From Panorpa germanica (Eukaryota; Arthropoda; Insecta; Mecoptera; Panorpidae), in assembly GCA_963678705.1 (NCBI GenBank), contig OY783223.1:6914721-6978720 (forward strand): 64,000 bases of DNA, written 5' to 3'. Both the position numbers and the translations under genes were made by a program. This document shows positions 31,475 to 44,100 of the stretch, one piece after another. The number at the start of each line of letters is the position of its first letter. The first letter of the stretch is position 1. The notes below the pieces were generated by a model. That model worked only from the letters and a program-made list of their open reading frames with translations, did not search any database and was not told the origin of the DNA.

Positions 31475-34459
31475 ATGGAAGTTGGGATATATCGCGACGA
31501 AGAATTTCAGTACAAGACAACGACAACAACAACGGACCGCCAAGGAACCAGAAAAGTTGACGACTGCAAAGATCCGAGGATACCGTACTATGACGAGGAA
31601 GTTGACAGAAGAAGATGGGACTCCCCACGACGTGGCCAATCGGAGATAATAAAAAGAACAGTTCTAGCTAGAGATACTGTAGCTAGTACACCTATTATTG
31701 GTACAGGGCCGGGTGACTTGAGGGTAAACACCGTTAAATTCTACAAAAATGCGATCAGTACTTCTGTGGAAGATAGTTCCATGAGGACGTGCGAATGTTC
31801 GTTGGACTCTCGCAGGTGCTCCATGGAATCGTGCGATCTTTCAATCGATCCTGCGGAATATTTAAATGATGAACTCACAGATTACGTTGAAGTAATCGAT
31901 GCATGCACTAACACAAACTTAGGCGGCAAGAGATACAGGGGGGCCCCAAAACCATTTAATCCTTACATATCGGAATACATGGCTAACTTCAACAGGTATT
32001 TACTCACTCAAAGATCAAAAGTCACGGGTAAATTAGGTATTTTCGAGTTGAATTCATCTGCAACTATTAGACCAACTTGAAAGGCCTAATTTTGCCTCTC
32101 TGCCAAACTGAATAATTTTCAAATATAAAGTCTTATTGCTAAAATAAAGGGCGGTGTTTTAAACTGGTCCATTTTTAATTAGCTCTTGTATGCGTAGGTG
32201 CCCCAGATTTGATGAGCTAGGACAACAATGCAACTGTTACATAGAACCCAGTCCATCGATGACTCAGAACGTCACATTAACTGTGCAACGACCACTAGTA
32301 ACTCCTTACAAGACGATGCTGAACAGTCCTCCAATGGTGCCCGTTATACCGGAATGTCAAACTTTCCAAGCCCCCAATCCGGTCTTTTTCTTGGATAGTG
32401 AAGTCTATACCGGACCTGTAGACCGAACACAAGTAAACCACGTGCAGTGTACTTGTACGTGCACGTGTACTCAAGAACAACAATATCCACGCCCACCTGA
32501 ACACCTGTATCACCAAGAACAAAGTGATAACCAGGAGTCAGAAAGGACAACAACAAGCGCATTGTCCGGTGGGAAAGATAACACATCTTCCAGTAGTGTA
32601 AGTAACGTAGAAGCAACTGACACTAGCAAGCAACTCGATAGCACCACTACAATGAAAATATCTTTGAGCTCATTGAGGAAGAGAAGTTATTCCCAAACAA
32701 AGTTGGATTGTCCTCTCAAAATCGTAGAAGCCGTCATTGAAGAACAAAAATCAAAGCAATTTCAAAACCGCCATTTGGAAACTGTCAACCATGAATCCAC
32801 GTCCAACAATCAGGCATCCACGTCCACGTCTTTATCCTCATCGAATGGAACGGACAATCAGTTGTCAGAATACCAACCTGACAGGACTCAAAGTTCCGAA
32901 TTGTTACTTTCTACAACAAATTTAAATTCAGGGGATTCAGGGAATTCAGGGAATTCAGGGAAGTCAGGGGAGTCAACCATGTTAACCAACCCTCAAGCAA
33001 ACATGTATGTTGTCAATTACGTAACTGTTAAACCTTATCAAAGTGTACCAATGATAGCTGACAGGATGCAGAAGATCAAAAAACAGATCGTTGTTAACTC
33101 AAACAAAATGACACTGCGTTCCAAAAAACGGAAACGTGTTTACAAACCATTGTTGTTGAGACCTTCTAAAGATCCTCAGAAACCAGGAAGGATTGTTTCA
33201 CAACGAATTAAGAATCCAAAGGTAGCGCATATTGTGAAGGGGCCAAATACATGTAACGATCGGAACCGGGAACGGGAACGACATCGGGATCGGGAGAAAC
33301 CGCTTCAACAGAGGACTGCGTGCCCACGCTGTTTGGTAACTATCAACTTGTACAGATCTTCCTAAAAATGGACATTGAGTGTTTTTCAATTGGAATTCCT
33401 GCATTTGCAAATTGTGATACTAAAGACGAACTAGTATAAGAAGTAATCTGTGAAGGTTACAAAGTTTATTGAGTATTAATTTAGACAGAGCGGACCAATC
33501 AACGCTATTCTGATTTCGATGATTCATTCATAGATATTAAATGTAACATACAACATAGTTAGAGGCCACAAAGAGCAGCTTAGGCCTACTGTCCACGTCA
33601 TACGCACAGTTTCGTAATTTACCGCTTGTTTTACGGTTTCTTGTAGCTTACATTTAAACAAAGGAGTCTCTCTTCACGGAGCTGCAACTTGTCATACCTC
33701 TAGCGTACTGCACGATGCATAGACGTAATATTCTTTCAAAAAACGACGGGCTCGGCAGTCAATTTTGTTCATATTATTGAACAACAGTCATTCGGTACAC
33801 TGATTGAATTACTGAATCACCCTCTGATAACTCTCTTGCAGCAACAAACAATCTGGGGTTAATGTTCTTTTCGATGTATGGATGAAGCCAATACATTCTT
33901 CTAATAAAAGCGTATGCTATAATTACATCTTCTTCATCACTTGACATTTTCCCCAATGGTAAACTTCAGAGAAATGACCCTATTTGCTTGTATGACGTTA
34001 CGTGGATGGTTTTGAGCACGTTTTGAGAGATTATGTTTCTCGGTCGCTGGGAATGCTTGGTTGCATGCTTTTGACGGTGACATCATGAACAGAGATATGC
34101 ACAAATACTATTCAAAAGTATTTAGATACATCCTTACATACAAATACGACACAATCACATCCCCTATTATGTTATTGTTAAAAATTCTACAGTCACGAAA
34201 CACGACTCGACTAGTTTGCAATCAGTCGACTCGTGTTCGGAGGACCTACAGTTTATAAAATTGCAGTTTATACTCATAAAATTTATGATTAATCGGACAC
34301 GCTAGTGTGAGGGCGGCCTAATACATTAAATTAATTCAATTATAATTAATATTTTCATTTTTAATTAATCAGGGTAATCGCGTCAATTCTGTTAAAGAAG
34401 AGAAGAGCAAAACGAGAAGTTTATTTTCCTTCTTGAAGTTTCCATGGAGAAAAACATAA
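31475..34459 (+). CDS. Cluster-like Ser/Cys protein, three exons (about 581 aa)
   Basis: Exons 31475-31995, 32198-33335 and 34373-34459. Phases 2 and 0 fit exactly. Exon junctions read NFN-R-CPRFDELGQQCNC and CPRCL-GNRVNSV. The N-terminal exon is charged, with SMRTCECSLDSRRCSMESC (about residues 105-125). Exon 2 has CTCTCTCTQEQ, a Ser/Thr-rich middle, GNSGNSGNSGKSG repeats (about residue 420), then a basic MTLRSKKRKR segment and NRERERHRDRE. Exon 3 ends with RSLFSFLKFPWRKT. There is no signal peptide, membrane span or recognised domain. The TC/CC cysteine runs, strand and location suggest it belongs with the cysteine-rich cluster, but similarity to the others is compositional only. Confidence 0.7.
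33585..34325. repeat. Possible inverted-repeat element in an intron
   Basis: TTAGGCCTACTGTCCAC near 33590 and the reverse complement of GGGCGGCCTAAT near 34312-34322 share TTAGGCC and loosely more. If real, this is an old element filling most of the intron 33336-34372 of the preceding gene. Confidence 0.25.
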
Positions 34460-34511
34460 GAATTGTAAGTTTTTGCTCAGATCAGTTTTTGTACCTAGCT
34501 ACTGTTTAACT

Positions 34512-34970
34512 TAAGGTAAGGTCAAATCGGTACAAAAAAAAGCATATTTTCGATCATGTTTTTTGACGACACAGTTAATATATAATTATTTCTATAATTA
34601 CTACATGATAAAATAATATTTAAAGAATACTTTGTGAAATTTTCATAAATAAATATCAAGAAATGAGGCATTGAGAGCGAATCTCCGCAGACGTCACAAA
34701 ACTAGATTATTATAAATCAAGAAACCAAAATGATTTCATTAGTTGATAAGTTTCTGCAGATAACCCTGTCGAGTTTTTTCTTTTTATTGATTTTTAAATT
34801 TTTTACAGCACTTTGAAGTCAAAATACCGATTTTTCATTAAATAAATCAGAAACTTTGTTATTTTATAATACTTTAAAATTAGACAGCGTTACCTCGGCA
34901 TTTATGTAAAGAAATAAAGTGCAAAATTTCAAAAGGATCGGCGCAGTAGATTTTTAGTTAGAGAGGAAAC
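34512..34970 (+). repeat. Family 4 repeat, copy 1
   Basis: Inverted relative to 40440-40932. Shared blocks include AATGAGGCATTGA, GCGAATCTCCGC, AACCAAAATGATTTCATTA, CTGTCGAGTTTTTTC and TTTCAAAAGGATCG. The terminal structure was not resolved and it has no coding potential. Confidence 0.75.
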
Positions 34971-35827
34971 CCACATATATATATATATCGACACGATACC
35001 TAGACATATTTGATACAGTTATGAATGATACAAAATAACACGGATGCGACTGAATACATTCATTATCAACTGTTTTATTCTTACGTTGCACGTCGGTTGC
35101 AACGTGAGTTTCAATACCACGTGATATTACTCCTTCCCCTTCATTCGTCTCAACCACCAAACGTCTGTGACGCGTTGTTAGTCACGTTGCACTAGACGTG
35201 CTTCTGCAATGTACTTTATTGTATCGATAATACCAGGGCCGCATTGTCTATTAAAAAACAATAAATTAAAAAGAAAACTATTATAAACACCACTGCTGTT
35301 TTATAGCAACTGATTTTGACTAGCGTTTCTAAAAACTCAATCTAGAATTTCATTATAATCAGTGCTAATTTGGCATTACATTATTCCGCTTAAAATTCAT
35401 TTTTAATTTTAAATCTGTCAATTCATGTCATCCATCTTATCTCAGTAAACAATTTGGGGAGGTTTCCCTTTTTGTGACGTTTCTATCACTATTGCACTTC
35501 AATTATAGTTCGCATCAACTTTATCTTCATTTGTATTCCGACAAGTGTAGTGGTTTCGACAATTGTAGCTGATCATATTAACGACTGTGAGAAACTGAAC
35601 TCTTTCATGACAAAGAAAATCATACGCATCTTCAATATGATGTCAGAGTGACTCCAAAATGTTTACTGAGATTCCCACCTTCTTCCCCTGTAAGATTTCT
35701 ATCAGATCTACTTCACTTTCCTGCAACCTACATAGTTTCTGTTCCTCGGCATACTTTTTCTATAACATTAATCTTTTTTAAAAGAAGGAATGCTGCCCAA
35801 TTTAATTCCGTTTATTATCTGATTCTC

Positions 35828-36357
35828 TTAAGCTTCATTCCGACTCACTGTTTTGATATTTACTTTACTGTTTTTATTTAATATTTTAATCCGGATTTCA
35901 GTTTTCAGAATAGGCATACCTAGTCACATTCGTGTTTCATTTGAGTTTAATTAATTCAGTTGGTGTGCATGCATCTTTAGTAATATCAATTTTAACAGCT
36001 CGACAGTTGGACAAAATTGAATGTGGAATAATTAATTTTTTTGTTTTTAATAACAATTAGTAATAGAAATTGTGTTTACTTCTTTATTTTTAACAAACTG
36101 ACATTGAACTTCTTTTAAATATAAATTCTACTGCATTTTGACAGATTGTCACATATTGGAGGTTAGAATATAATATAGTTTTTCTTTATTTAATATTTTT
36201 AATTTAAAACATTGGACCTTGTAAGGTTCTAAAAAAACTAAGAAAACTTAAAAATGGTACTGTGAATGACTACGCGTATTGCCATATGCTAAACAATTTA
36301 AATTAAATACAAAATACAAAATAAAATTAAAGCAGTGAGTGGGAATGATACTTTAAG
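35828..36357 (+). mobile_element. MITE family 2, copy 1 (about 530 bp)
   Basis: The ends are inverted repeats: TTAAGCTTCATTCCGACTCA and, mirrored, TGAGTGGGAATGATACTTTA. Other copies are at 38191-38579 (shorter, inverted) and 62897-63406. No reading frame. Confidence 0.8.
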
Positions 36358-36440
36358 CTGCAGCACTAAATTATATTGATATATTTATATATTCCAATGT
36401 GTCTCAGATGGTGAATACAGCTCTGCTTTTTGTTATTTAC

Positions 36441-38180
36441 TGATTTCCGATATTCGCAGCGCACGACCGACTGTCCCGCGGCCATTATTCTCTCTCTATG
36501 TGTAACCAAGTGCGTTTGCAGCTAATAAATAATTTGTTGATTTATTAAAAAACGTAATCATATTTGAATGAATTAAAACTTAATAAATTGTGATAAAAGT
36601 GATGTGTAACTTTGATTTATAAATCTTTTGTTCTTTAAGAATGTGTTAGGTGAGTTTTTGTGCGTTGTTCTCAAATAGAATTTTAAGTTATTTTGTGTTT
36701 AAATATTTAATGTGATTTTCAAATATTGATAATATGAACTCTTCGAGTTGAGAGATATGCTTATGTGTAGATACACGAGATAGAAAGAGAAAAAATATAA
36801 GAACAATATAAGTACATAGTTTCTCACACGATCGTGAACACAAAACGTAAACTTATGTATAATTTAACGTAACATATTTTACATAACTTTAAGTATATTA
36901 TTTTCTGAAGTTTAACATGTAAATCGTACTTAACCGGTGAAAGATTTATGTTAAATGAACATTACATATACGTTGTTCTGTTCAGCGGGTAATTCTGTTG
37001 CAGAATCTAAGAAAATATTAATTTTACATAAAATTGTAAAGTTTATTTTAATGGGCTTGTGCCTTATGTCTTAGTTTCTATAAAAGTGTACTATATATTG
37101 ATAAAGTTGATTACTAGAACCTCAAATATTAACAATTCGAGATTAATATATAATTAATATAATTAACAATAAAGTGATTCAACGTTGTTGAACATTCCAA
37201 CTGCATGTGACATCACAAGCTCTAGTTGCTATCTCTTTTATACAACAGAGCGTAAAAGAGATGGCATATTCAAGATAGAACTCTAGCAAATTTACAGCTC
37301 ATAAATCTCTGCTATATGTATTTATATATCAAAATATTAAATATTATTCACAGCTATTTCAAGGAACAATAAAATTTCAATATTATGTCTGCCTTGACAG
37401 GGTTAAATAAAATAAAAACTTATTATTCTTTTACTTGACTTGATTATTTCGACTACCCACAGCTACAAAACATTACCACAGCACTGACGTACTCAACAAA
37501 TAACTGACACATAAAATGCATTTCACGTCATACAAATGGCCGACCATCTGTAGCGCTAAAACTACAATTCAAATTTTTAATTGCTATATCTCCGTCAACA
37601 TTTAGATATTTAATGAAACAAACACGCCAATACACATTTATTAACATCAATTTCAATCAACAATTGAAAAATCGACCACTAAAAAATGAGGACACAACCC
37701 CATTAAAGTCACAAATACGTATAGGTCAAATTTTTCACCATAAATAAAATTTTTAAAACCGACCAATTTTTAATTTAAAAATTTTCTTTCTTTTTTTAGG
37801 TTCTAAGAAAAATCCATCTTAAGAAAAATAAAGAAACATAAGTTTAAAGAATAACTAGTGTGAGAAGAAGAAAAATTTTAAATTATTAAAAAAATTGTGT
37901 AAATTTGAAGTGTAAAACATGTTCCTGGACGATCCTACTTAAATTAAGTTTAGTGGGTGGTATTTCTGATTTAATTAATTTTTTGATAATTATTAATAAA
38001 CTGTTATATAAATAGTGCTTAGTCTATCTATAAATAAGTTTTTATTTATTGTGAAGTGATTATTTTGAATTGGAAATTGTTAATGTATGCTATGGCATAA
38101 TTAGCTATAAGCTTAAGAAAGTTTCACTAATAAATATATGTATATTTCGTCTGGAATGGAAGGGCTGGCCGACAATGCAG
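36441..38180 (+). promoter_or_regulatory. Candidate cry2 promoter and non-coding first exon
   Basis: A short GC-richer patch around 36455-36485 (CAGCGCACGACCGACTGTCC) is unusual here. It is followed by a donor at 36650 (GTTAG/GTGAGT). A strong polypyrimidine acceptor ends at 37799 (TCTTTCTTTTTTTAG). A model with a non-coding exon of about 36480-36649, an intron carrying the family 1 element, and an exon 37800-38180 that holds the start codon fits the sequence. It is inferred, with no transcript support. Confidence 0.4.
37050..37704 (-). mobile_element. MITE family 1, near-complete copy flanked by TTAA
   Basis: Reverse orientation, AATGGGCTTGTG... to ...CAACCCCATT. It is flanked by TTAA on both sides (37048-37051, 37703-37706, overlapping the ends). 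An ATACAACAGAGCGTAAAAGAG palindrome-like block replaces part of the usual interior. It lies in the presumed first intron of cry2. Confidence 0.85.
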
Positions 38181-41100
38181 GTATGCTTTAAAGTATCATG
38201 CCCACTCACTGTTTTAATTTTGTATTTAATTTAAATTGCATAGCATATGGGAATATGTTGTACAAGATTCAATGTTTTAAATTAAAAACACTAAATTAAA
38301 AAAAAGTATCTGTCAAAACGCAGTAGAATTTATTTTTAAAAGAAGATTAATGTCAGTTTGTTAAAAACAATGAAGTAAAACCACATTCAATTATGTCCAA
38401 CTGTTGAACTGTCAAAATTTATATTACTAATGTCGCATGCGCACCAACTAAATTAACTAAACTCAAATTAAAACACGAATGTGACAAGGAACGCCTATTC
38501 TGAAAACCTGAAATCTCGATTAAAATATTAAATAAAAACGTAAATGAAATATTAAAAGAGTGAGTGGGAATGAGGCTTATTAAAAACTATTTATGCTACA
38601 AAATATTCATAAATATGTAAATTGTTTAGATGGTGCCACTATTCATCCATATGATTTAGATTATTATGATCACCTTCAAATGATATGAAAATTTCATGAC
38701 ATATCGATTATTAGTTTACGAGTTTCAACGGTTTTAGAGACACTATTTTCGTAATTTTCAAAACAAGAAAAAATCTGAATTTCATGTGTTATCAACACAT
38801 TGCATTGCATTGCTTTTTAATGGTAAAAAATACCGATTTCGATTAACATTTTTCAAGATATTACTTTTAAAATAGAAAATTACAAAAAGATAGATTTTCT
38901 TTTTAATATTTAAGATGCAGGCATGTCTTGCAACCTTGGAGGACCTGCCGGACAACCGGACAAGCACATGGTGCATTGGTTTCGAAAAGGACTGCGTCTT
39001 CACGATAATCCTGCTCTTCGAGAGGGACTATTCAACGCAACAACCTTCCGATGCGTTTTCGTCATTGACCCCTGGTTTGCGGGGTCATCTAACGTCGGCA
39101 TTAATAAATGGAGGTAAGGAATATTAATCTTCTTTTATATATACTTTCTAACATAAAGGCGAAGCGATAAAGACTGCGTCTGCTTGCTTGCTTACTTACT
39201 CCCTACCTCACCGCCAATCAACCAAGCCAACAGCAGTGAGACAGATAGTACACTCGGCAGCTATCTCTCTCTTTGCCTTTATCGCTTCCTCTTGCACGCG
39301 GCCGTACACTTCGTGCACTCTATTCTTATATCTCAATGCTTTCTAAGCAATATCAATTATTTGCTTATGATTATGTATCCGAGGATCGAACCCGAAAACA
39401 CAGTAGACTAGCGTCAACTCTTTTAAATAAGTATTATTTCACGAAATCAATTGTATCTAGTCCAACTATATCTAGATCGAAATCCTGGAACGGCCAAGAG
39501 GCTGATCATAATAATCAGTAATTTTATAACCACTCTTACCTCAATTTCCACTTCTCTAACCCTTGTAACTTGTAGGTCACGTTGCAAAAGCACGACCTTT
39601 GCAAAAGCTGTGGAAGGGGAATTTCATTTTCATTGTTGGCTACTTATATCGAGTGGTACTGACATTTATGAATTTTGTTAAATAATTGACAAAAGCATAG
39701 TTCTGTTTTTGATAGAAAATTAGAAAAACATTAGAAGGATTCCTTAATTATATAAACGGCTAAATCAACTTTGCCAAAGAGAAAGAAGACTGACTGAATT
39801 GTACATTTATACAGAGTCGTCGCACTGGTTTGAAAGCATAATAAGTATAAGTTGTTTAAACTGTCTCCCACTTTTAAATCGCCTTTATTTCAAACTCGTC
39901 AAGGTCGTTCATTTATGTAGTCAGCAAAATATATTTTCTAACGGAAATGGCTTAACTGTACATTGGCATTTAGCATTGCGTTATTTCATAACGTCTTGGA
40001 GTGACATTGCGTAACACTTGGCTCATTACGTAATCCAATTAAATACATGTATACGAATATTTCAGCCACTGTTCTTGTGAATATAAACTAATTATTAATA
40101 TCTGTATTTACATATTTATATGTAAATAATCTTACATTCCTTACCTAGTCTGGCACAAGTAGTCGAGGTGGCAAATGCGACGTACAGACTGGTGCGACAC
40201 TAATAAAACCATTACTTATGCTATTTTTAAAATTCTAGATAGTATTTTTATGAAATAAAAAATTTTCAATACGAAGTCGGAGCATCTAAAGAAATTACGT
40301 AATTAGTGTAAAAATTTAAAGTCGATTGGAGTAAAACTGTCGGAGATATAGACTTTTAAGTCTTCACCTCTGGTCTGGTTTCTCCCTTCTTTGAAACTTT
40401 TAAACGCGTTTTTCTCACACTTAGCTTTTTAAGTTGGTGTCCCCTCTAGCTCAAAATCTACTGCACCGATCCTTTTGAAAATTTGCACACTTTTTCTTTA
40501 TATAAATGCCGAGGTAACGCTGTCGAGCTTTTTCCTTTTTTCTTTTTTTTATTTTAACGTATTTTAAAATAACTAAGTTTCTGATTTTTTTCATGAAAAA
40601 TCTTCTAAGTGCTATAAAAAATTGAAAAATCAATAAAATAAAAAAAACTCGACAGCGTTACCTGCAGAAACTTATCAAGTAATGAAATCATTTTGGTTTT
40701 TTAAATTCAGATAATCCAGTGATGAGTTATGAGTGGCACCGCAACGAAACTTTTTTTTGTGACGTCAGCGGAGATTCGCTGTCAATGCCTCATTTCTTGA
40801 TATTTATTTATGAAAATTTTACAAAGTATTCTTTAAATGTTATTTTATCATGTAGTAATTATAGAAATAATTATATATTAACTGTGTCGTCAAAAACCAT
40901 TATCGAAAATATCCTTTTTTTAGATCGATTTAACCATACACTAACCCCCCACTCCTAATAATATTTACAGAGGACGAATATAATCTGACCCTTATTCATA
41001 GAAGTATTTAAATTTATCAGAACTTGTTATAACAAACAAAATACACGCAACTAAAGAATAATAATGATGATAATATAAAACCTTATAGTAATAAAGTAAA

Positions 41101-44100
41101 GTTAATATAATTACTTTTCCTTTTTTTAGATTCCTTCTACAATGCTTAGAAGATTTGGATAGAAATTTAAGAAAATTAAATTCACGTTTATTTGTAATTC
41201 GCGGCCAACCTGCTGACGCACTTCCAAAATTATTCAAAGAATGGGGTACAACATGTTTGACATTTGAAGAAGATCCGGAACCATTCGGCAAAGTTCGGGA
41301 TCGGAAGATAACAGCAATGTGTAACGAACTGGGCATCAAAGTTTCTCATCATGTTTCTCACACATTGTATAAATTAGAAAAGTAAGTGAAATCGATAAGT
41401 ATGTTCCTCTTTTCAATTCTTCTCTAAATACAATTTGGTGAAAGAAAGACAAAAGTCAGTTTTCTAAAATTACTTCTCATCAAACCATTATTCATGGACA
41501 AAAACACCTCACTGCACCCTTAGACCATATATATATCGAGAGAGAATGCTGGACCTGAAAGTGTGTCCAAAGTATGTGCGAGAGAGAAAGGTATATGTTA
41601 CTATTTGTTCTCTATGCGCATGTGTCGAAAGTGACAGTTGTCAAGTCTAGATATAATACGTGACAGTTGGTAAACATGACATTATATTGATGTAGAATAA
41701 TGTAGATATGTGTAAATATAACTAAAGACGTGAGTTCTCTTCACTCGAAATATCAACTGTGTTGGATGTTATCCCTACAGCGACATCTATGGCGTTCATG
41801 AGTATATATTTTTACTGAACGGTCACTGTTTTGCCGACAGACGAGCTTTGTACCAACTAAAGAAATATAATTTCTTTACATATTTAATATTTATTATATC
41901 TAGACAGCTGTCACTTTCAACGCATAGGAACATATACCTTTTTCTCTCGCACACACTCTTAATCTATAAGAAAGATAGGCAATTCACACTCCATGCTCTA
42001 AGACTGCAACCCACATCACCCGTCTTAATTTTTCTTGTTGTAAAATATTTAGGGAAAATAAATTTTTCCACTAGTAATAGTATTTAAAAATAGGATTATT
42101 GAAAAAAATGGCGGACAAGCACCTAGAACGTACCACGAGTTTCAAGCTGTGATAGCTAGTATGGATGCTCCTCCAATGGCAGAGCCCTCTATCTGCTCTG
42201 AAGCTTTAGGGAAAACATATACTCCAATTTCAGAGGACCATGACGATAAATATGGGGTGCCAACATTAGAAGAACTTGGTTAGTATGACACATTGGTAGT
42301 AGGTAGTAACATTTCCTAAATTTTCATGAACTTCTTTGTGTAGGGTTTGACACAGAAGGTTTACTTCCTCACGTATGGCATGGTGGTGAGAGTGAAGCAC
42401 TTGGTCGTTTGGAACGGCACCTGGAGAGGAAGGCTTGGGTTGCTTCATTCGGACGACCTAAAATGACTCCGCAATCTTTGCAAGCTAGCCAGACGGGGTT
42501 GTCACCTTATCTAAGGTTTGGATGCCTATCCACACGTTTGTTCTATTACCAATTAACAGGTAAGACCCAACTAATTTTGGTTGAAACTGAAACTAAGTGA
42601 TATTCACTTACATTTTTCTTTCAGACTTATATAAGAAAATAAAAAGAGCTTGCCCGCCTCTTTCCTTACATGGACAACTTCTTTGGCGCGAGTTCTTCTA
42701 TTGCGCAGCAACAAAAAATCCAAATTTTGATAAAATGATTGGGAATCCCATCTGCATGCAAATTCCATGGGATAAAAACGCTGAAGCTTTGGCAAAATGG
42801 GCAAATGTATGTCCTAAAATTAGTTAAAGGTGAAACGATACTTGGCCATTTTTTCTCGCGAAATATAGATGGCATATTGCTCTATTTTCTAGTTAAATTC
42901 CAATTTTTATATTTTTAAGTCTTAAGCGTAAGTTTGAGAACCATAATAAAGGTATTAAAATTTATGACAAACCCTTAGAAATGTTACCAGTCATATAAAA
43001 ATTGGAATTAATTTTCAAAAGTTATTTTTGCGATTCCAACTCATTAAAAGTCAGCGGAAGAAAGGTTAAAATGTAGATACGTTATTCATCTAACTAATTG
43101 CAGCTTTAGATTTTGATTCGCATTTATAGTTACTTACATAAAACGATTTAAATATAAAAAACATGGTTTTTTTGATCATATTTAACCTGCTGTATAGTAT
43201 CGCCATCTATATTTCGCGATTCAAAAATGACCAAGTATCGTTTCACCTTAAGATCAAAATGTATCAAATAAATTCTAATTCAACAATTCTCAAAACAGGG
43301 CCAAACTGGATATCCTTGGATAGATGCTATAATGACTCAACTACGAGAAGAAGGATGGATTCATCATCTTGCTAGGCATGCGGTTGCTTGCTTCTTAACG
43401 AGAGGTGATTTATGGATATCCTGGGAAGAAGGAATGAAGGTTCGTCCAAAATTATTCAATGTTTTATGTCCAAATTTATGTTCTAAATGTATTTTACTAT
43501 ACTTGTAGGTATTCGAAGAGTTGTTACTCGATGCTGATTGGTCAGTAAATGCCGGGATGTGGATGTGGTTGTCTTGTTCTTCATTTTTTCAACAATTTTT
43601 TCATTGTTATTGTCCCGTTAGATTTGGAAGAAAAGCTGATCCTAATGGCGATTACATTAGGTAAGACCTAAATAGTTATACCATATTAATTGATTGAATT
43701 TTCCTCATTTTAATTGATTTTTAATTTGTTCTTCCAGAAAATATATTCCAGTGTTAAAGAACTTCCCGACAAGGTACATCCACGAGCCTTGGATCGCTCC
43801 AGAAAGAGTCCAAAAAGCCGCTAAATGCGTTATTGGGAAAGACTACTCTATGCCAATGATTAATCATAGTGTCGCCAGCAAAACCAATATTGAAAGGATG
43901 AAACAAGTGTATTGCCAACTTGATAAATACCGGACAAAAAGTAAGAAACATCAGTTTAAATAGCTTGAAATATTGTAAATTTTCATAATTTTGCATATGG
44001 TACATCTTTTCTACTCTTGCAGAACACGAGGAAGATAAAAATGGAAAACATAATGCTATAGCAGGTAAATGTTATTCAATAAGGACAATAAGTGAACCAT

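Larger units (their letters stand above)
34460..36440. other. Intergenic region with two repeat elements
   Basis: No exon was found. It holds the family 4 repeat (34512-34970), a (TA)n run (34975-34988), a CACGTG hexamer at 35118, and MITE family 2 (35828-36357). Confidence 0.55.

Noticed and set aside
33774..33956. A 60-residue minus-strand frame in an intron of the 31.5 kb gene
   Set aside because: Its sequence resembles the start of a transposase-type gene only vaguely and is too short to support; it may be an old transposon scrap.
37048..37706. TTAA target duplication for MITE family 1
   Set aside because: Only this copy has TTAA on both sides; other copies show NNAA before and TTNN after, so the AA/TT belong to the element.
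39120..39300. Weak inverted repeat AAGCGATAAAG in cry2 intron 2
   Set aside because: Arms of about 11 bases with little extension; not enough to call an element.
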